64,000 bases of DNA from Rhizobium sp. FY34 (lineage in GTDB: Bacteria > Pseudomonadota > Alphaproteobacteria > Rhizobiales > Rhizobiaceae), in NCBI RefSeq assembly GCF_005222845.1, contig NZ_STFZ01000013.1, positions 1 through 64,000 on the forward strand, given 5' to 3'. Positions 1 to 6,932 of the stretch are shown here, piece after piece; position 1 is the first letter of the stretch; every line of letters starts with the position of its first letter. The notes below the pieces were generated by a model. The model saw only the letters and a program-made list of their open reading frames with translations, was not told the origin of the DNA and did no database searches. The position numbers were made by a program, and so were the translations under genes.

Positions 1-97
1 GCCCATTGGGCGTCTGTCAGTACAAAACGATCCATCCAAAGCGTGAATCACATTCGCGCTGATTTGTGAATCCCCACAGACCCTAGTTCGGTTATCT

Positions 98-1336
98 TCA
101 CCCACGACATTGCGCCTGCATACGCCGGCACCGCTTTCGGATTGAGTGCACAATCTTCTCCAGCACCCTTGCCGGATCGCCAGCCAGAGCCTCGACTTGC
201 AGCACCACCTCATCGCACGCGGCGCTGACACGCTCAGTAAGCTCCTCTACGCGCCTCACCGTCGATGCACCGCTCAACCCAACCTCGTCAGCCAGCGCCT
301 GCCAATCCACCTTTCGCAGTTCGGTGGCATTGAACCGGCCGGCTATCCCCTGCGGAAGACTCTGGTCGACCTGGCGGTACACTGCCGCGCACATCAGGTC
401 ATAGAGCGGTGCCATCTTCGCGGACCCGCCAGAACCGATCAGGATCGAATAATTCTTGGCGTGCGAGTCCGAATTGCAGATCAGCACGTTAAAGATCACC
501 GCATCAAGAAGCTTCAAACGCTCGGCAGGCGAAACCAGATCGCTGACGGCGTCGAACATCATTTTCAGGGTCGCGCCGCGCCCTATCGAGGAGCGCTCGT
601 ATTTCTGCGATGGGAAATGACCCGTTAGCTGGCAAAGATCTTCCTGATGCAGTCTACGGATCTCGCCTTGCGGATCGGTGAAGCGGTCATAGCGCTTCAC
701 CAGCAGATAGCGCCGGTTACCCGCGACACCGATCGTTGCATCGGCGGCGTCCAGCCCGCACGCGCGCGCGAGGGCAAGGCAGAAAGCTTCGTTCTCGACA
801 CTGCCCGCCAGCCGTTCTGAATCCGGCTTCAGAATATGGGTTGAGGGTGTCCCATCAACCGGAATGGAGATGGCGCCGCCCTCATCTACGAAGACCGGCA
901 GCTTCTCTTGAACGCCCGCAAGAGACATGGAGACGCCATGTTCTCCAACCAGGAAGGGTTTTGCCGGAAGCTCGTCCAGGATGCGCTTCAGTGCCGTAGC
1001 ATCCGGCACGGGCTGAAGATGAATACCCGGCTTCCGGGGCTCACCAATCGACAATGCGCCGGCCGTGTCACGGCCGATATGGCCAAGCAGGCCGACGATG
1101 TCCTGGGGAGACACCTTCAGCCGCTGGCCGATTTCGGCAAGATGCGTTTCCGGGAGCAGATTGGCAAGCCAAGGCAGGAGCCTGTCGGCAGCGACTGGGC
1201 CTGAACGTAGCGGCATGGTCAGCGACACCGGGAAGGCCGAACGACGCGCCTCCCAGCTCGGATCATAGTCCAGTCGCCACTCGCCATCGAAGGTCAGGTG
1301 GGCGACGGGGAGGGCTTCATAAAAGATCGTCGTCAT
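98..1336 (-). CDS. hipA: HipA-type serine/threonine kinase toxin
   Basis: Toxin of a type II HipBA module; family members phosphorylate cytosolic targets such as glutamyl-tRNA synthetase and are neutralised by HipB. The 412-residue length is normal. Visible motifs are the ATP-loop segment SLAGVQEKLPV with the serine that is autophosphorylated in E. coli HipA, the nucleotide-binding THILKPD, and the catalytic loop NSDSHAKNYS followed by the metal-binding segment LYDLM. The ATG overlaps the hipB stop as ATGA, so the two are translationally coupled. It looks intact. The target is not predictable from sequence. Confidence 0.92.
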   Translation of the reverse strand: MTTIFYEALPVAHLTFDGEWRLDYDPSWEARRSAFPVSLTMPLRSGPVAADRLLPWLANLLPETHLAEIGQRLKVSPQDIVGLLGHIGRDTAGALSIGEPRKPGIHLQPVPDATALKRILDELPAKPFLVGEHGVSMSLAGVQEKLPVFVDEGGAISIPVDGTPSTHILKPDSERLAGSVENEAFCLALARACGLDAADATIGVAGNRRYLLVKRYDRFTDPQGEIRRLHQEDLCQLTGHFPSQKYERSSIGRGATLKMMFDAVSDLVSPAERLKLLDAVIFNVLICNSDSHAKNYSILIGSGGSAKMAPLYDLMCAAVYRQVDQSLPQGIAGRFNATELRKVDWQALADEVGLSGASTVRRVEELTERVSAACDEVVLQVEALAGDPARVLEKIVHSIRKRCRRMQAQCRG

Positions 1337-1605
1337 CGACGGTCACCGAAGGTCGGCAGGAAGTCCAAGTCATCGTCAGACGAGGTCGGGGCGGCTTGGG
1401 CCGTCCGGAGATCGCCGATTTCGATGCCGACAGTGCGCGCCACGATCAGGGACTTTTCAAGCTGACAGCTTGGCTTGCCGGATTCGAGCTCGACGATGAA
1501 ACGCTCGCCCGTGCCGGACCGGGCGGCAAGCTCGGTCTGGGTCCAACCGAGGGCCTTGCGTTTGTCCCGGATGGCGCCGCCGAAATCGCTTGCAGACCTG
1601 AACAT
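1333..1605 (-). CDS. hipB: HipB-type XRE antitoxin
   Basis: Short helix-turn-helix protein (about 90 residues) upstream of and overlapping hipA. The HTH reads RDKRKALGWTQTELAARSG, typical of XRE/HipB proteins. Members bind HipA and repress their own promoter. I start it at the ATG at 1605, where AGGAG lies 6-8 bases upstream; an earlier in-frame start at 1656 would run through the operator palindromes and adds residues unlike the family. The C-terminal tail is acidic, as is common in HipB. Confidence 0.88.
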   Translation of the reverse strand: MFRSASDFGGAIRDKRKALGWTQTELAARSGTGERFIVELESGKPSCQLEKSLIVARTVGIEIGDLRTAQAAPTSSDDDLDFLPTFGDRR

Positions 1606-1624
1606 CGAGCATCTCCTGAGATGG

Positions 1625-1718
1625 CTTACCGTACAGGAAGATTTTTCCCAGATCAACGCAATCCTTACCGATCGGGAAGCGCACGCAGATACGCTCCGAA
1701 ATCACCCCGATCGGGAAG
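1625..1718. promoter_or_regulatory. hipBA operator array (three palindromes, 39-bp spacing)
   Basis: Three related 16-bp sites precede hipB: CTTACCGTACAGGAAG at 1625-1640, CTTACCGATCGGGAAG at 1664-1679 and CACCCCGATCGGGAAG at 1703-1718. They are imperfect palindromes around CCGATCGG, and each starts exactly 39 bp from the next. A weaker relative, TCCCGAACGGGA, lies at 1801-1812. HipB proteins bind palindromes ahead of their own genes, so autoregulation is the natural reading. I see no gene in the rest of 1606-1964. Confidence 0.65.
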
Positions 1719-1860
1719 TTTCGTGTCTCCGTACGACGTCGAAAAATGAGGTCCTTGAGATCCGGGTATCGCGTGTGGTACACCTGCGGGTATCGTAATT
1801 TCCCGAACGGGAGCAGAGGCTTACGAGAAACCCTTGTTTCTCAGGTATCGCGGGCCTAAT

Positions 1861-1887
1861 TGGCGGAGAGTCCCACCCTCTCCGCCA
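1861..1887 (+). other. tRNA-Ser 3'-end-like fragment in a perfect hairpin (possible att scar)
   Basis: The segment 1871-1887, TCCCACCCTCTCCGCCA, looks like the T-arm 3' half, acceptor strand and CCA of an alphaproteobacterial tRNA-Ser. There is no tRNA body upstream. It is preceded by TGGCGGAGAG, the reverse complement of its last ten bases, giving a perfect 10-bp stem with a 7-base loop. tRNA 3' ends are common integrase targets and a copy of the target remains at one end of an island. A plain intergenic hairpin is the alternative. No integrase is visible nearby. Confidence 0.4.
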
Positions 1888-1964
1888 TTGCCGCCGATTT
1901 CTTGCTATGACCCGATATCGCCGCCTGGGCACCGGGATCGCTTTGAACCTTTGTCTGGTGCCGG

Positions 1965-2363
1965 TCAGTAGCGCCGCGCGAATTTATCGCGCGATTGCGT
2001 GATGGCGTCGTGATGGGCATCAGCCCAGTCCAGCACAGCTTTCAGCGGCTGCAAAAAGGAAACGCCCATTTCGGTGAGGGCATATTCAACCTGCGGCGGG
2101 GTGGATTGATGGACAGTGCGGCTGATGAAACCGTCTTCCTCCAGGTGCCGCAGCGTGCGTGACAATACCTGCTTGGAAATATCGCCGATCTTTCGATGCA
2201 TCGCATTGAAGCGCAGTGATGACTCGGCAAGATGACCCAGCACCAGCAAACTCCACCGATCACCGATGCGGTCGATCACATCACGCACCACGCAAGGCTG
2301 ATTAAGATCCGTGCCCACCGGCGGGAGAAGTCTGACTGAGGCTGCCGCCATTGCTTCCGACAT
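1965..2363 (-). CDS. HxlR-family transcriptional regulator
   Basis: Winged-helix regulator of about 132 residues. It has the HxlR pattern: a conserved cysteine near the N-terminus (NQPCVVRDVIDRIGDRWSL), the helix pair FNAMHRKIGDISKQVLSRTL, and the wing EDGFISRTVHQSTPPQVEYAL ending in LTEMG. HxlR proteins are dimeric and often respond to redox or electrophile stress through that cysteine. It is divergent from the reductase at 2536, its likely target. I prefer the second of two tandem ATG codons because AAAGGA is better spaced from it. Confidence 0.85.
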   Translation of the reverse strand: MSEAMAAASVRLLPPVGTDLNQPCVVRDVIDRIGDRWSLLVLGHLAESSLRFNAMHRKIGDISKQVLSRTLRHLEEDGFISRTVHQSTPPQVEYALTEMGVSFLQPLKAVLDWADAHHDAITQSRDKFARRY

Positions 2364-2375
2364 CATGCTTCCTTT

Positions 2376-2452
2376 CTAGGTCATTTTCTTATGACTTGGG
2401 CCTGTCAATGTAACTCCTTGTCACCGTGAGATCAAGAGTGCAGACTAGGTCA
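2376..2452. promoter_or_regulatory. Repeated CTAGGTCA motif between hxlR and reductase
   Basis: The octamer CTAGGTCA occurs at 2376-2383 and again at 2445-2452 in the divergent intergenic region; the first copy sits in GTCATTTTCTTATGAC, an inverted pair of GTCAT. These are candidate binding half-sites for the HxlR regulator. This is inference from position and repetition only. Confidence 0.3.
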
Positions 2453-2535
2453 CAAATCCAGACCGGAAAATTTCTGGCTCAGGACCGAAGGCGGAGCGAC
2501 AAAATCGCTCCATAACCATAGCAAGAGGATATGTC

Positions 2536-3192
2536 GTGGTAGCGCAAAAGAAGATCATCGTCATCGGCGGCACCGGCTATGCAGGGTCGGCCATCGTCAA
2601 AGAGGCCGCCCGGCGCGGCCATGCGGTGACATCGGTCAGCCGCTCCATTCCCGACGCGCGGGTGGACGGCGTCAGCTACGTCACCGGCGATGCGATGAAC
2701 GCGACCGTCCCCCTGGGTGAGGCCGATGTCGTGATCGGCGCCCTGTCACCGCGTGGCGACAATGTCGGGCAATTGGCCTCAACCTATGAACGCTTGGCCG
2801 CGCAGGCCCAGAAGGCGGATGCGCGCTTGGTTCTGGTCGGTGGCTTTTCGTGCCTGCGCCCAGCCGAAGGCGCCCCCCGCATGATCGAAAGCGTCGCCTT
2901 CCCTCCTGAAGTACCGCAAGCGGTCGTCGCGGAAGCCAAGGAGAACATGGTTGTTCTCAACAATCTTCTGGCCGACACTTCGGGCCTGGACTGGCTGTTC
3001 GTATCGCCCGGCATGGACTTCTCGGCCTGGATGCCCGGCGAGGATCTGGGACGTTATCGAGTTGGCGGAGAAGTGGCGCTTTTTGATGAGCAGGGCAAGT
3101 CTGCCATCAGCGGCATCGACTATGCGCGCGCTGTGCTGGACGAGATCGACACGCCGACTGTTGAGCGCGCCCAGATCGGCGTCGCTTATTGA
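2536..3192 (+). CDS. NAD(P)-dependent oxidoreductase, NmrA/SDR-like
   Basis: A 218-residue atypical short-chain dehydrogenase. The N-terminal Rossmann fingerprint GGTGYAGSAIVKEAARRGH predicts NAD(P) binding; a second strand ends in VIGALSP and a third in LVLVGG. The catalytic YxxxK is not obvious, as in NmrA-like and flavin-reductase-like NAD(P)H-binding proteins. The start is GTG at 2536 after AAGAGGA; the ATG at 2531 is in another frame and stops after three codons. Its divergence from an HxlR regulator suggests induction by redox or electrophile stress. The substrate is unknown. Confidence 0.8.
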   Translation: MVAQKKIIVIGGTGYAGSAIVKEAARRGHAVTSVSRSIPDARVDGVSYVTGDAMNATVPLGEADVVIGALSPRGDNVGQLASTYERLAAQAQKADARLVLVGGFSCLRPAEGAPRMIESVAFPPEVPQAVVAEAKENMVVLNNLLADTSGLDWLFVSPGMDFSAWMPGEDLGRYRVGGEVALFDEQGKSAISGIDYARAVLDEIDTPTVERAQIGVAY

Positions 3193-3513
3193 CGCGCCAG
3201 ATCAAGCCATGACGGTGAAGGCCGGGTCGCCATAGTGACGGAGGCCCGGCCCAATCCGCCGGCAAAAATGACTTTCTGGCGTGTCCCCCAAAAGCGGGCC
3301 CTAGAGGGGTATAGCGCAGACATAGTTCTCATCTTGGTTGCTCGCGGCCCGCCATTTTGGCTGAAATCGCCTTCTGGGCGAACAATTTGCCGACGATAGC
3401 CTGATATTCCCGCCGATCACCGCATGAGATCGTGCGATACATCTCCCATGAATCTGAGCGGGAACCCGCCAGCGTGGCAGCGGCTTAAGCCCCGCTTGCC
3501 GCTGTTCTAGCCT
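3193..3513. other. Intergenic remnant DNA
   Basis: About 320 bases without a supportable gene. It includes one copy of a 48-bp imperfect direct repeat (3308-3355) and, at about 3266-3296 on the minus strand, a sequence starting GGGGGACACGCCAGAAAGTC that resembles the GGGG...CAGAAA layout of Tn3-family ends. No matching partner was seen in the window. It reads as a patchwork of mobile-element debris. Confidence 0.4.
3308..3355 (+). repeat. 48-bp imperfect direct repeat, copy 1
   Basis: Begins GGTATAGCGCAG and ends GCGGCCCGCCAT. It matches the copy at 6800-6847 at roughly four of five positions in the same orientation without gaps. In both copies one plus-strand frame reads YSxxxVLIxVxRGPP, so the repeat may be the remains of a duplicated coding segment that I cannot name. 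The two copies bracket the reductase/TetR cassette. Confidence 0.5.
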
Positions 3514-3585
3514 CATGGGAGAAATGGCGACGCGATTGCGCAGCGCGAGGCTACCGCGCTCAAACGGCTCAACCAGTTTGCTCAT
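3514..3585 (-). pseudogene. Old-yellow-enzyme family reductase, N-terminal fragment
   Basis: The 24 residues from ATG 3585 begin MSKLVEPFERGSLALRN and end VAISPM, the N-terminal strand and first FMN-site segment of NADH:flavin oxidoreductases (NemA/OYE alkene reductases, normally 350-370 residues). After ISPM homology ceases and the frame continues as unrelated sequence. AAGGA is retained upstream of the ATG. It is the last gene of the operon running leftward from 5947, so that operon probably once ended in an intact alkene reductase. Confidence 0.7.
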
Positions 3586-3646
3586 CGACGAATTCCTTGT
3601 GCGGTCGGGGATATACACCTGCCGACGAGGACGTGGCGTCGGTGAT

Positions 3647-4267
3647 TCAGCCGATATCGACCTTCATGGCGAAGTCCCAGGTGCCAGCACCGTTTTTGGC
3701 CAGGCCGATCATCATCAGACCGAGCGCCTCAAGCGTCTGGGCCATTTGCAAACCGCCAACGTCGAACGGACGCAGCCCAAGACTTTCGAGGAAGGTCGCA
3801 ACGCGCGCCTTGGCCTGCGCATCGTCGGCCGCGATAAACGCGTCGAGGCGTCCACCCTTGACAAGGACATGGCCGAAGATCGTGTTGAGCGCCTTCACGA
3901 CATACGCGCCGGCGGGGAGGCGCTTGGCAGTCTCCTGCGCACCGGAACTGCCGGGAGGGGTGACGAGGCCCGAGAGGTCGGGAGCGACAGGATTGGCAAT
4001 GTCGATGATCACCTTGCCGGCAAGCGCATCCCCGAAGTCGGCCACCACAGCCGCCACACCGGAATACGGCACGGCGATAATGACAATGTCGCCCGTCGGT
4101 GGAGCGCCATAAGCTCTTGTGGTAGCGCCGGATGCGAGCTTGTCGGCCAGTTCCTGTGCTTTGAGGGTGTCGCGGGTGATCACCTCGACAGTGTGGCCCG
4201 CCTTGGCGATCCGGCTGGCGATGGCGGTAGCCATGCTGCCCGCGCCGATGATGCTAATAGTGCTCAT
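3647..4267 (-). CDS. NADPH-dependent F420 reductase-like oxidoreductase (copy 1)
   Basis: A 206-residue protein with an N-terminal Rossmann motif SIIGAGSMATAIASRIAKAGH and the F420-reductase/NpdG-like layout, including PTGDIVIIAVPYSG, KVIIDIANP and YVVKALNT. Rhizobia are not known to use F420 widely, so the bacterial members probably reduce another acceptor with NADPH. TAGGAGA lies 7 bases before the ATG. It is a clear paralogue of the gene at 5300-5947; the two flank an SDR gene in one minus-strand operon, apparently under the divergent TetR regulator. Confidence 0.82.
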   Translation of the reverse strand: MSTISIIGAGSMATAIASRIAKAGHTVEVITRDTLKAQELADKLASGATTRAYGAPPTGDIVIIAVPYSGVAAVVADFGDALAGKVIIDIANPVAPDLSGLVTPPGSSGAQETAKRLPAGAYVVKALNTIFGHVLVKGGRLDAFIAADDAQAKARVATFLESLGLRPFDVGGLQMAQTLEALGLMMIGLAKNGAGTWDFAMKVDIG

Positions 4268-4315
4268 ATTCAGTCTCCTAGGAAATGGAATGTCGTGCTT
4301 GGTCGCTACGCAGGA

Positions 4316-5257
4316 TCAGCCGGCCGGGAAGTAGTGGCCGTTGTCCAAGTCGGCCAGCAGGCCGGGCTGAGCGGGCTCCCAGCCGAGGCTCTGGCGGGTA
4401 ATGAGGCTGGACGCCGGGACATCCAGCGTGACCAGGTTCGCGAGGAACCCAAAATATCCCGGCAGCATCAGGACATCAGCGGGAATGGGCACGGCCGGCA
4501 GGTTCACGCGACTGCCGATAGCCTCGGCGATCTCGCGGAACGGGATGCCCTCGTCACCGACCGCGTGCCAGGCTTTGCCGGCTGCCCCTTTCTCCAGCGC
4601 AAGGCGGAACAAGGAGGCGAGATCGCGAGCGTGGACGGCCGACCAAAGGTTCGAGCCCTCTCCCGGATAGCCAATGACGCCTCTCTCCTTCGCCAGTCCG
4701 ATCAGCAAGGGTAGAAAGCCGGCATTGTCGGTAGCGCTGTGCATGACGGGAGGAATCCGTACGACCGAAGACCGCACGCCTCGTTCGGCGAGTTCGATCA
4801 CGGTCGTCTCCACGATGTTGCGAATCCGCAAGGCGCCCTTGTGCGCGTCACCGGCGGGCAAAGCGGCATCTTCCTCGGTGGCTGGACGGCCAAGGCCTTC
4901 CCAACCGGGTGAGCCAATGCTCCCCGACACGACCAGCGGCTTGCCGGTTCCTGCCAGCGCCTCGCCATAGGCGAGCATGATTTCAACCTCGGCTGCCGCC
5001 ACGGCGTTGAGCCCGCCGGAGGGAAGCAGGTCTTGCCTGTGGGCCATATGGATGACGCCGTCAGAGTTTACCGTTGCGGCTTTGAGCCCGTCGAGGTCTT
5101 CCAGGCTGCCGCGATGCACTCTGGCGCCGAGTGCGGACACCTCAGCCTCTGACTTGTCCGATCGAGCCAGAGCGGTGACCTGGTGGCCGGCGGCGATGAG
5201 GTCGGAGATGATGTACGGACCGGAATGGCCGGTCCCGCCAGTAACAAAGACATGCAT
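4316..5257 (-). CDS. NAD-dependent epimerase/dehydratase-like SDR protein
   Basis: A 313-residue extended SDR. It starts with the Rossmann motif TGGTGHSGPYIISDLIAAGH; later come a VIHMAHRQD segment and VVSGSIG, the equivalent of the active-site serine strand, but the usual YxxxK is not evident (the region reads RIRNIVE). It resembles NAD(P)-dependent oxidoreductases found next to TetR regulators. GGAG precedes the ATG by about 9 bases. It is the middle gene of the operon between two F420-reductase-like paralogues. The substrate is unknown. Confidence 0.8.
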   Translation of the reverse strand: MHVFVTGGTGHSGPYIISDLIAAGHQVTALARSDKSEAEVSALGARVHRGSLEDLDGLKAATVNSDGVIHMAHRQDLLPSGGLNAVAAAEVEIMLAYGEALAGTGKPLVVSGSIGSPGWEGLGRPATEEDAALPAGDAHKGALRIRNIVETTVIELAERGVRSSVVRIPPVMHSATDNAGFLPLLIGLAKERGVIGYPGEGSNLWSAVHARDLASLFRLALEKGAAGKAWHAVGDEGIPFREIAEAIGSRVNLPAVPIPADVLMLPGYFGFLANLVTLDVPASSLITRQSLGWEPAQPGLLADLDNGHYFPAG

Positions 5258-5299
5258 ATGATTGCTCCAGGTAGATGATGTGGAATGAAAAGAGGGGCG

Positions 5300-5947
5300 C
5301 TAGCGGGGCGCTCCGCCGGGAATGCTGACGCCGATTGAGAAGTTGGCGTGTTTGACGGAATGGGTCATGAGGCCGAGCCAGAGCATGCAGGCGTGTTCCA
5401 GCGTCCGCGCCATGGTCAGTGGCCCAGCATCCAACGGCCGCAGTCCGAGGCTCTCGATGAACGCCGCTACACGCGCCTTTCCCTGCGCGTCGTCACCCGC
5501 GATGAACACGTCCAACAGGCTGCCTTCAACCGAAGCGGCGGCCAGAACGTGGGAGGGCAAGGTATTGAAGGCCTTGACGATATCCGCATCGGCAGGAGCG
5601 GCCTTGGCGATCTCCTGCGCGCCGAAGCTGTCATCCGGGGTCGAGAAACCCGAGAAGTCGGATTTGATGGGGTTGGTGATGTCGACCAGCAGTTTGCCTG
5701 ACAAACCCTTGCCGTACTGCTTCACCACGTCGAGGGCGGCTGAATAGGGAACCGCCAGAATGACGAGATCTCCTGTCGGGGCGATGCCGAATGTTCCTGT
5801 CGTTGCGCCGACTCCGATCTGTTCGGCCAACGCCTTCGATGTAGCGGGGTTGCGACTCATCACCTCGACGGTATGTCCCGCCTTGGCGGCGAGGCCACCG
5901 ATCGCTGCGGCCATCCCGCCAGAGCCGATGATGCTGATAGTGCTCAC
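5300..5947 (-). CDS. NADPH-dependent F420 reductase-like oxidoreductase (copy 2)
   Basis: About 215 residues, with Rossmann motif SIIGSGGMAAAIGGLAAKAGH, then PTGDLVILAVPYSA, KLLVDITNP and DIVKAFNT in the same order as copy 1. I start at GTG 5947, which aligns with the MSTISIIG start of copy 1; an ATG at 5974 would add a nine-residue tail absent from copy 1. First gene of the operon divergent from tetR, with the TetR-type operators directly upstream. The operon order copy 2, SDR, copy 1, OYE fragment suggests tandem duplication followed by loss of the last gene. Confidence 0.82.
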   Translation of the reverse strand: MSTISIIGSGGMAAAIGGLAAKAGHTVEVMSRNPATSKALAEQIGVGATTGTFGIAPTGDLVILAVPYSAALDVVKQYGKGLSGKLLVDITNPIKSDFSGFSTPDDSFGAQEIAKAAPADADIVKAFNTLPSHVLAAASVEGSLLDVFIAGDDAQGKARVAAFIESLGLRPLDAGPLTMARTLEHACMLWLGLMTHSVKHANFSIGVSIPGGAPR

Positions 5948-5991
5948 GTCCGTCGCCTCTGTTCCCAAGCGCATTCATGCGCTATGTCTTG

Positions 5992-6053
5992 TGGATCGCT
6001 GATCCGAATCCATCAATTGGATCACTGATCCACATATATGGAGCAGTGGTCCA
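5992..6053. promoter_or_regulatory. Triple TetR-type operator
   Basis: Three 15-bp inverted repeats lie between the divergent genes: TGGATCGCTGATCCG (5992-6006), the perfect palindrome TGGATCACTGATCCA (6018-6032) and TGGAGCAGTGGTCCA (6039-6053). Their centres are 26 and 21 bp apart. Size and symmetry fit a TetR dimer site, and the position lets one regulator control both its own gene and the reductase operon. Confidence 0.75.
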
Positions 6054-6069
6054 ATTATCAAGGGAACCC

Positions 6070-6633
6070 ATGCGCGCAGACGCCAGAAAAAATTACAGCC
6101 ATATCCTCGCGGTAGCGCGTACGGTGATCAGCGAACATGGCGCCGACGTTTCGATGCGCGACATCGCCCGGCGGGCCGAAGTGGGGTTGGCCACGCTGCT
6201 GCGTCATTTTCCAACGCGAGAAGCTCTGTTCGAAGCGCTGTTGTGCACGAACCTTGATGCACTGACGCAGAAGGCCGGCGAGCTAGAAGCGTCGGATGCG
6301 CCTGGCGCAGCCCTCGTGACGTGGTTCCGTGAGTGGTTGGCATTCGCACAAAGTTACAGGGGCGTTGTGGCGATGATGGCCGCCGCCCACACAAACCCGG
6401 AGTCGGCGCTTTATGCGTCATGCGCGGCGGTGCATTCTGCAAGTGCGCGGCTACTGCTCCTTGCTCAGGCCGAAGGAACGGCGCGCGCCGATATGAACGG
6501 AGACGACCTGTTCGCCCTGATGACCGCTCTTGGCTGGGCGGTAGACCAGCCCTCATTCGCGCCACGGGCGGACCATCTTGTTCTCCTTCTTGCGAGTGCT
6601 ATCCTCACAAGTCGGCCGAGCGGGGATGGCTAA
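6070..6633 (+). CDS. TetR/AcrR-family transcriptional regulator
   Basis: A 187-residue regulator. The N-terminal HTH reads ISEHGADVSMRDIARRAEVG followed by TLLRHFPTREALFEALL, the standard TetR DNA-binding helices; the rest is the helical ligand domain. It starts at ATG 6070 after AAGGGA; an upstream frame back to 5977 lies within the operator and has no family resemblance. It is divergent from the reductase operon and preceded by three matching palindromes, so it very likely represses that operon and itself. The ligand is unknown, perhaps an electrophile or unsaturated carbonyl given the reductases. Confidence 0.88.
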   Translation: MRADARKNYSHILAVARTVISEHGADVSMRDIARRAEVGLATLLRHFPTREALFEALLCTNLDALTQKAGELEASDAPGAALVTWFREWLAFAQSYRGVVAMMAAAHTNPESALYASCAAVHSASARLLLLAQAEGTARADMNGDDLFALMTALGWAVDQPSFAPRADHLVLLLASAILTSRPSGDG

Positions 6634-6932
6634 AAGGTAGCGCGTTGATTCAGGGCAGGATCGGATGGTCAGTGATTGCCGCCGTACGAGACAGTTCGGC
6701 ACCAAGGCGAAGAGGGATCGGAAAGGCGATTGAGGACCTGAAGGAGATCCGCAACCCCGATGTCGGAGATCGAGTGGAAACGCCGGGCGGTGTCAGAGCG
6801 CTATAGCGTAGGCAAAGTGCTCATCTTCGTCGGGCGTGGCCCGCCATGTCTTTACCATTGATTTCATTGTAATTTTCGTCGCCCATCGGGTCAACTCTAC
6901 CCAAGAGAATACCCAGCGCCGCCGTGGTCATC
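6634..6932. other. Intergenic remnant between tetR and istB remnant
   Basis: About 300 bases with no supportable gene. An istA reading frame, which would precede istB in an intact IS21-family element, is not found here. The only recognised structure is copy 2 of the 48-bp direct repeat at 6800-6847. Confidence 0.5.
6800..6847 (+). repeat. 48-bp imperfect direct repeat, copy 2
   Basis: Begins GCTATAGCGTAG and ends GTGGCCCGCCAT; ungapped match to 3308-3355 in the same orientation at about four of five positions. It sits between tetR and the istB remnant, so it may belong to the decayed insertion element or mark a duplication that framed the reductase cassette. Confidence 0.5.

Noticed and set aside
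1702..1932. 76-codon minus-strand frame upstream of hipB
   Set aside because: Runs through the operator array and the hairpin, has no family resemblance and no ribosome-binding site.
3515..4714. 399-codon plus-strand open frame
   Set aside because: Lies antisense to two genes with clear Rossmann motifs and good ribosome-binding sites, and has no recognisable domain.
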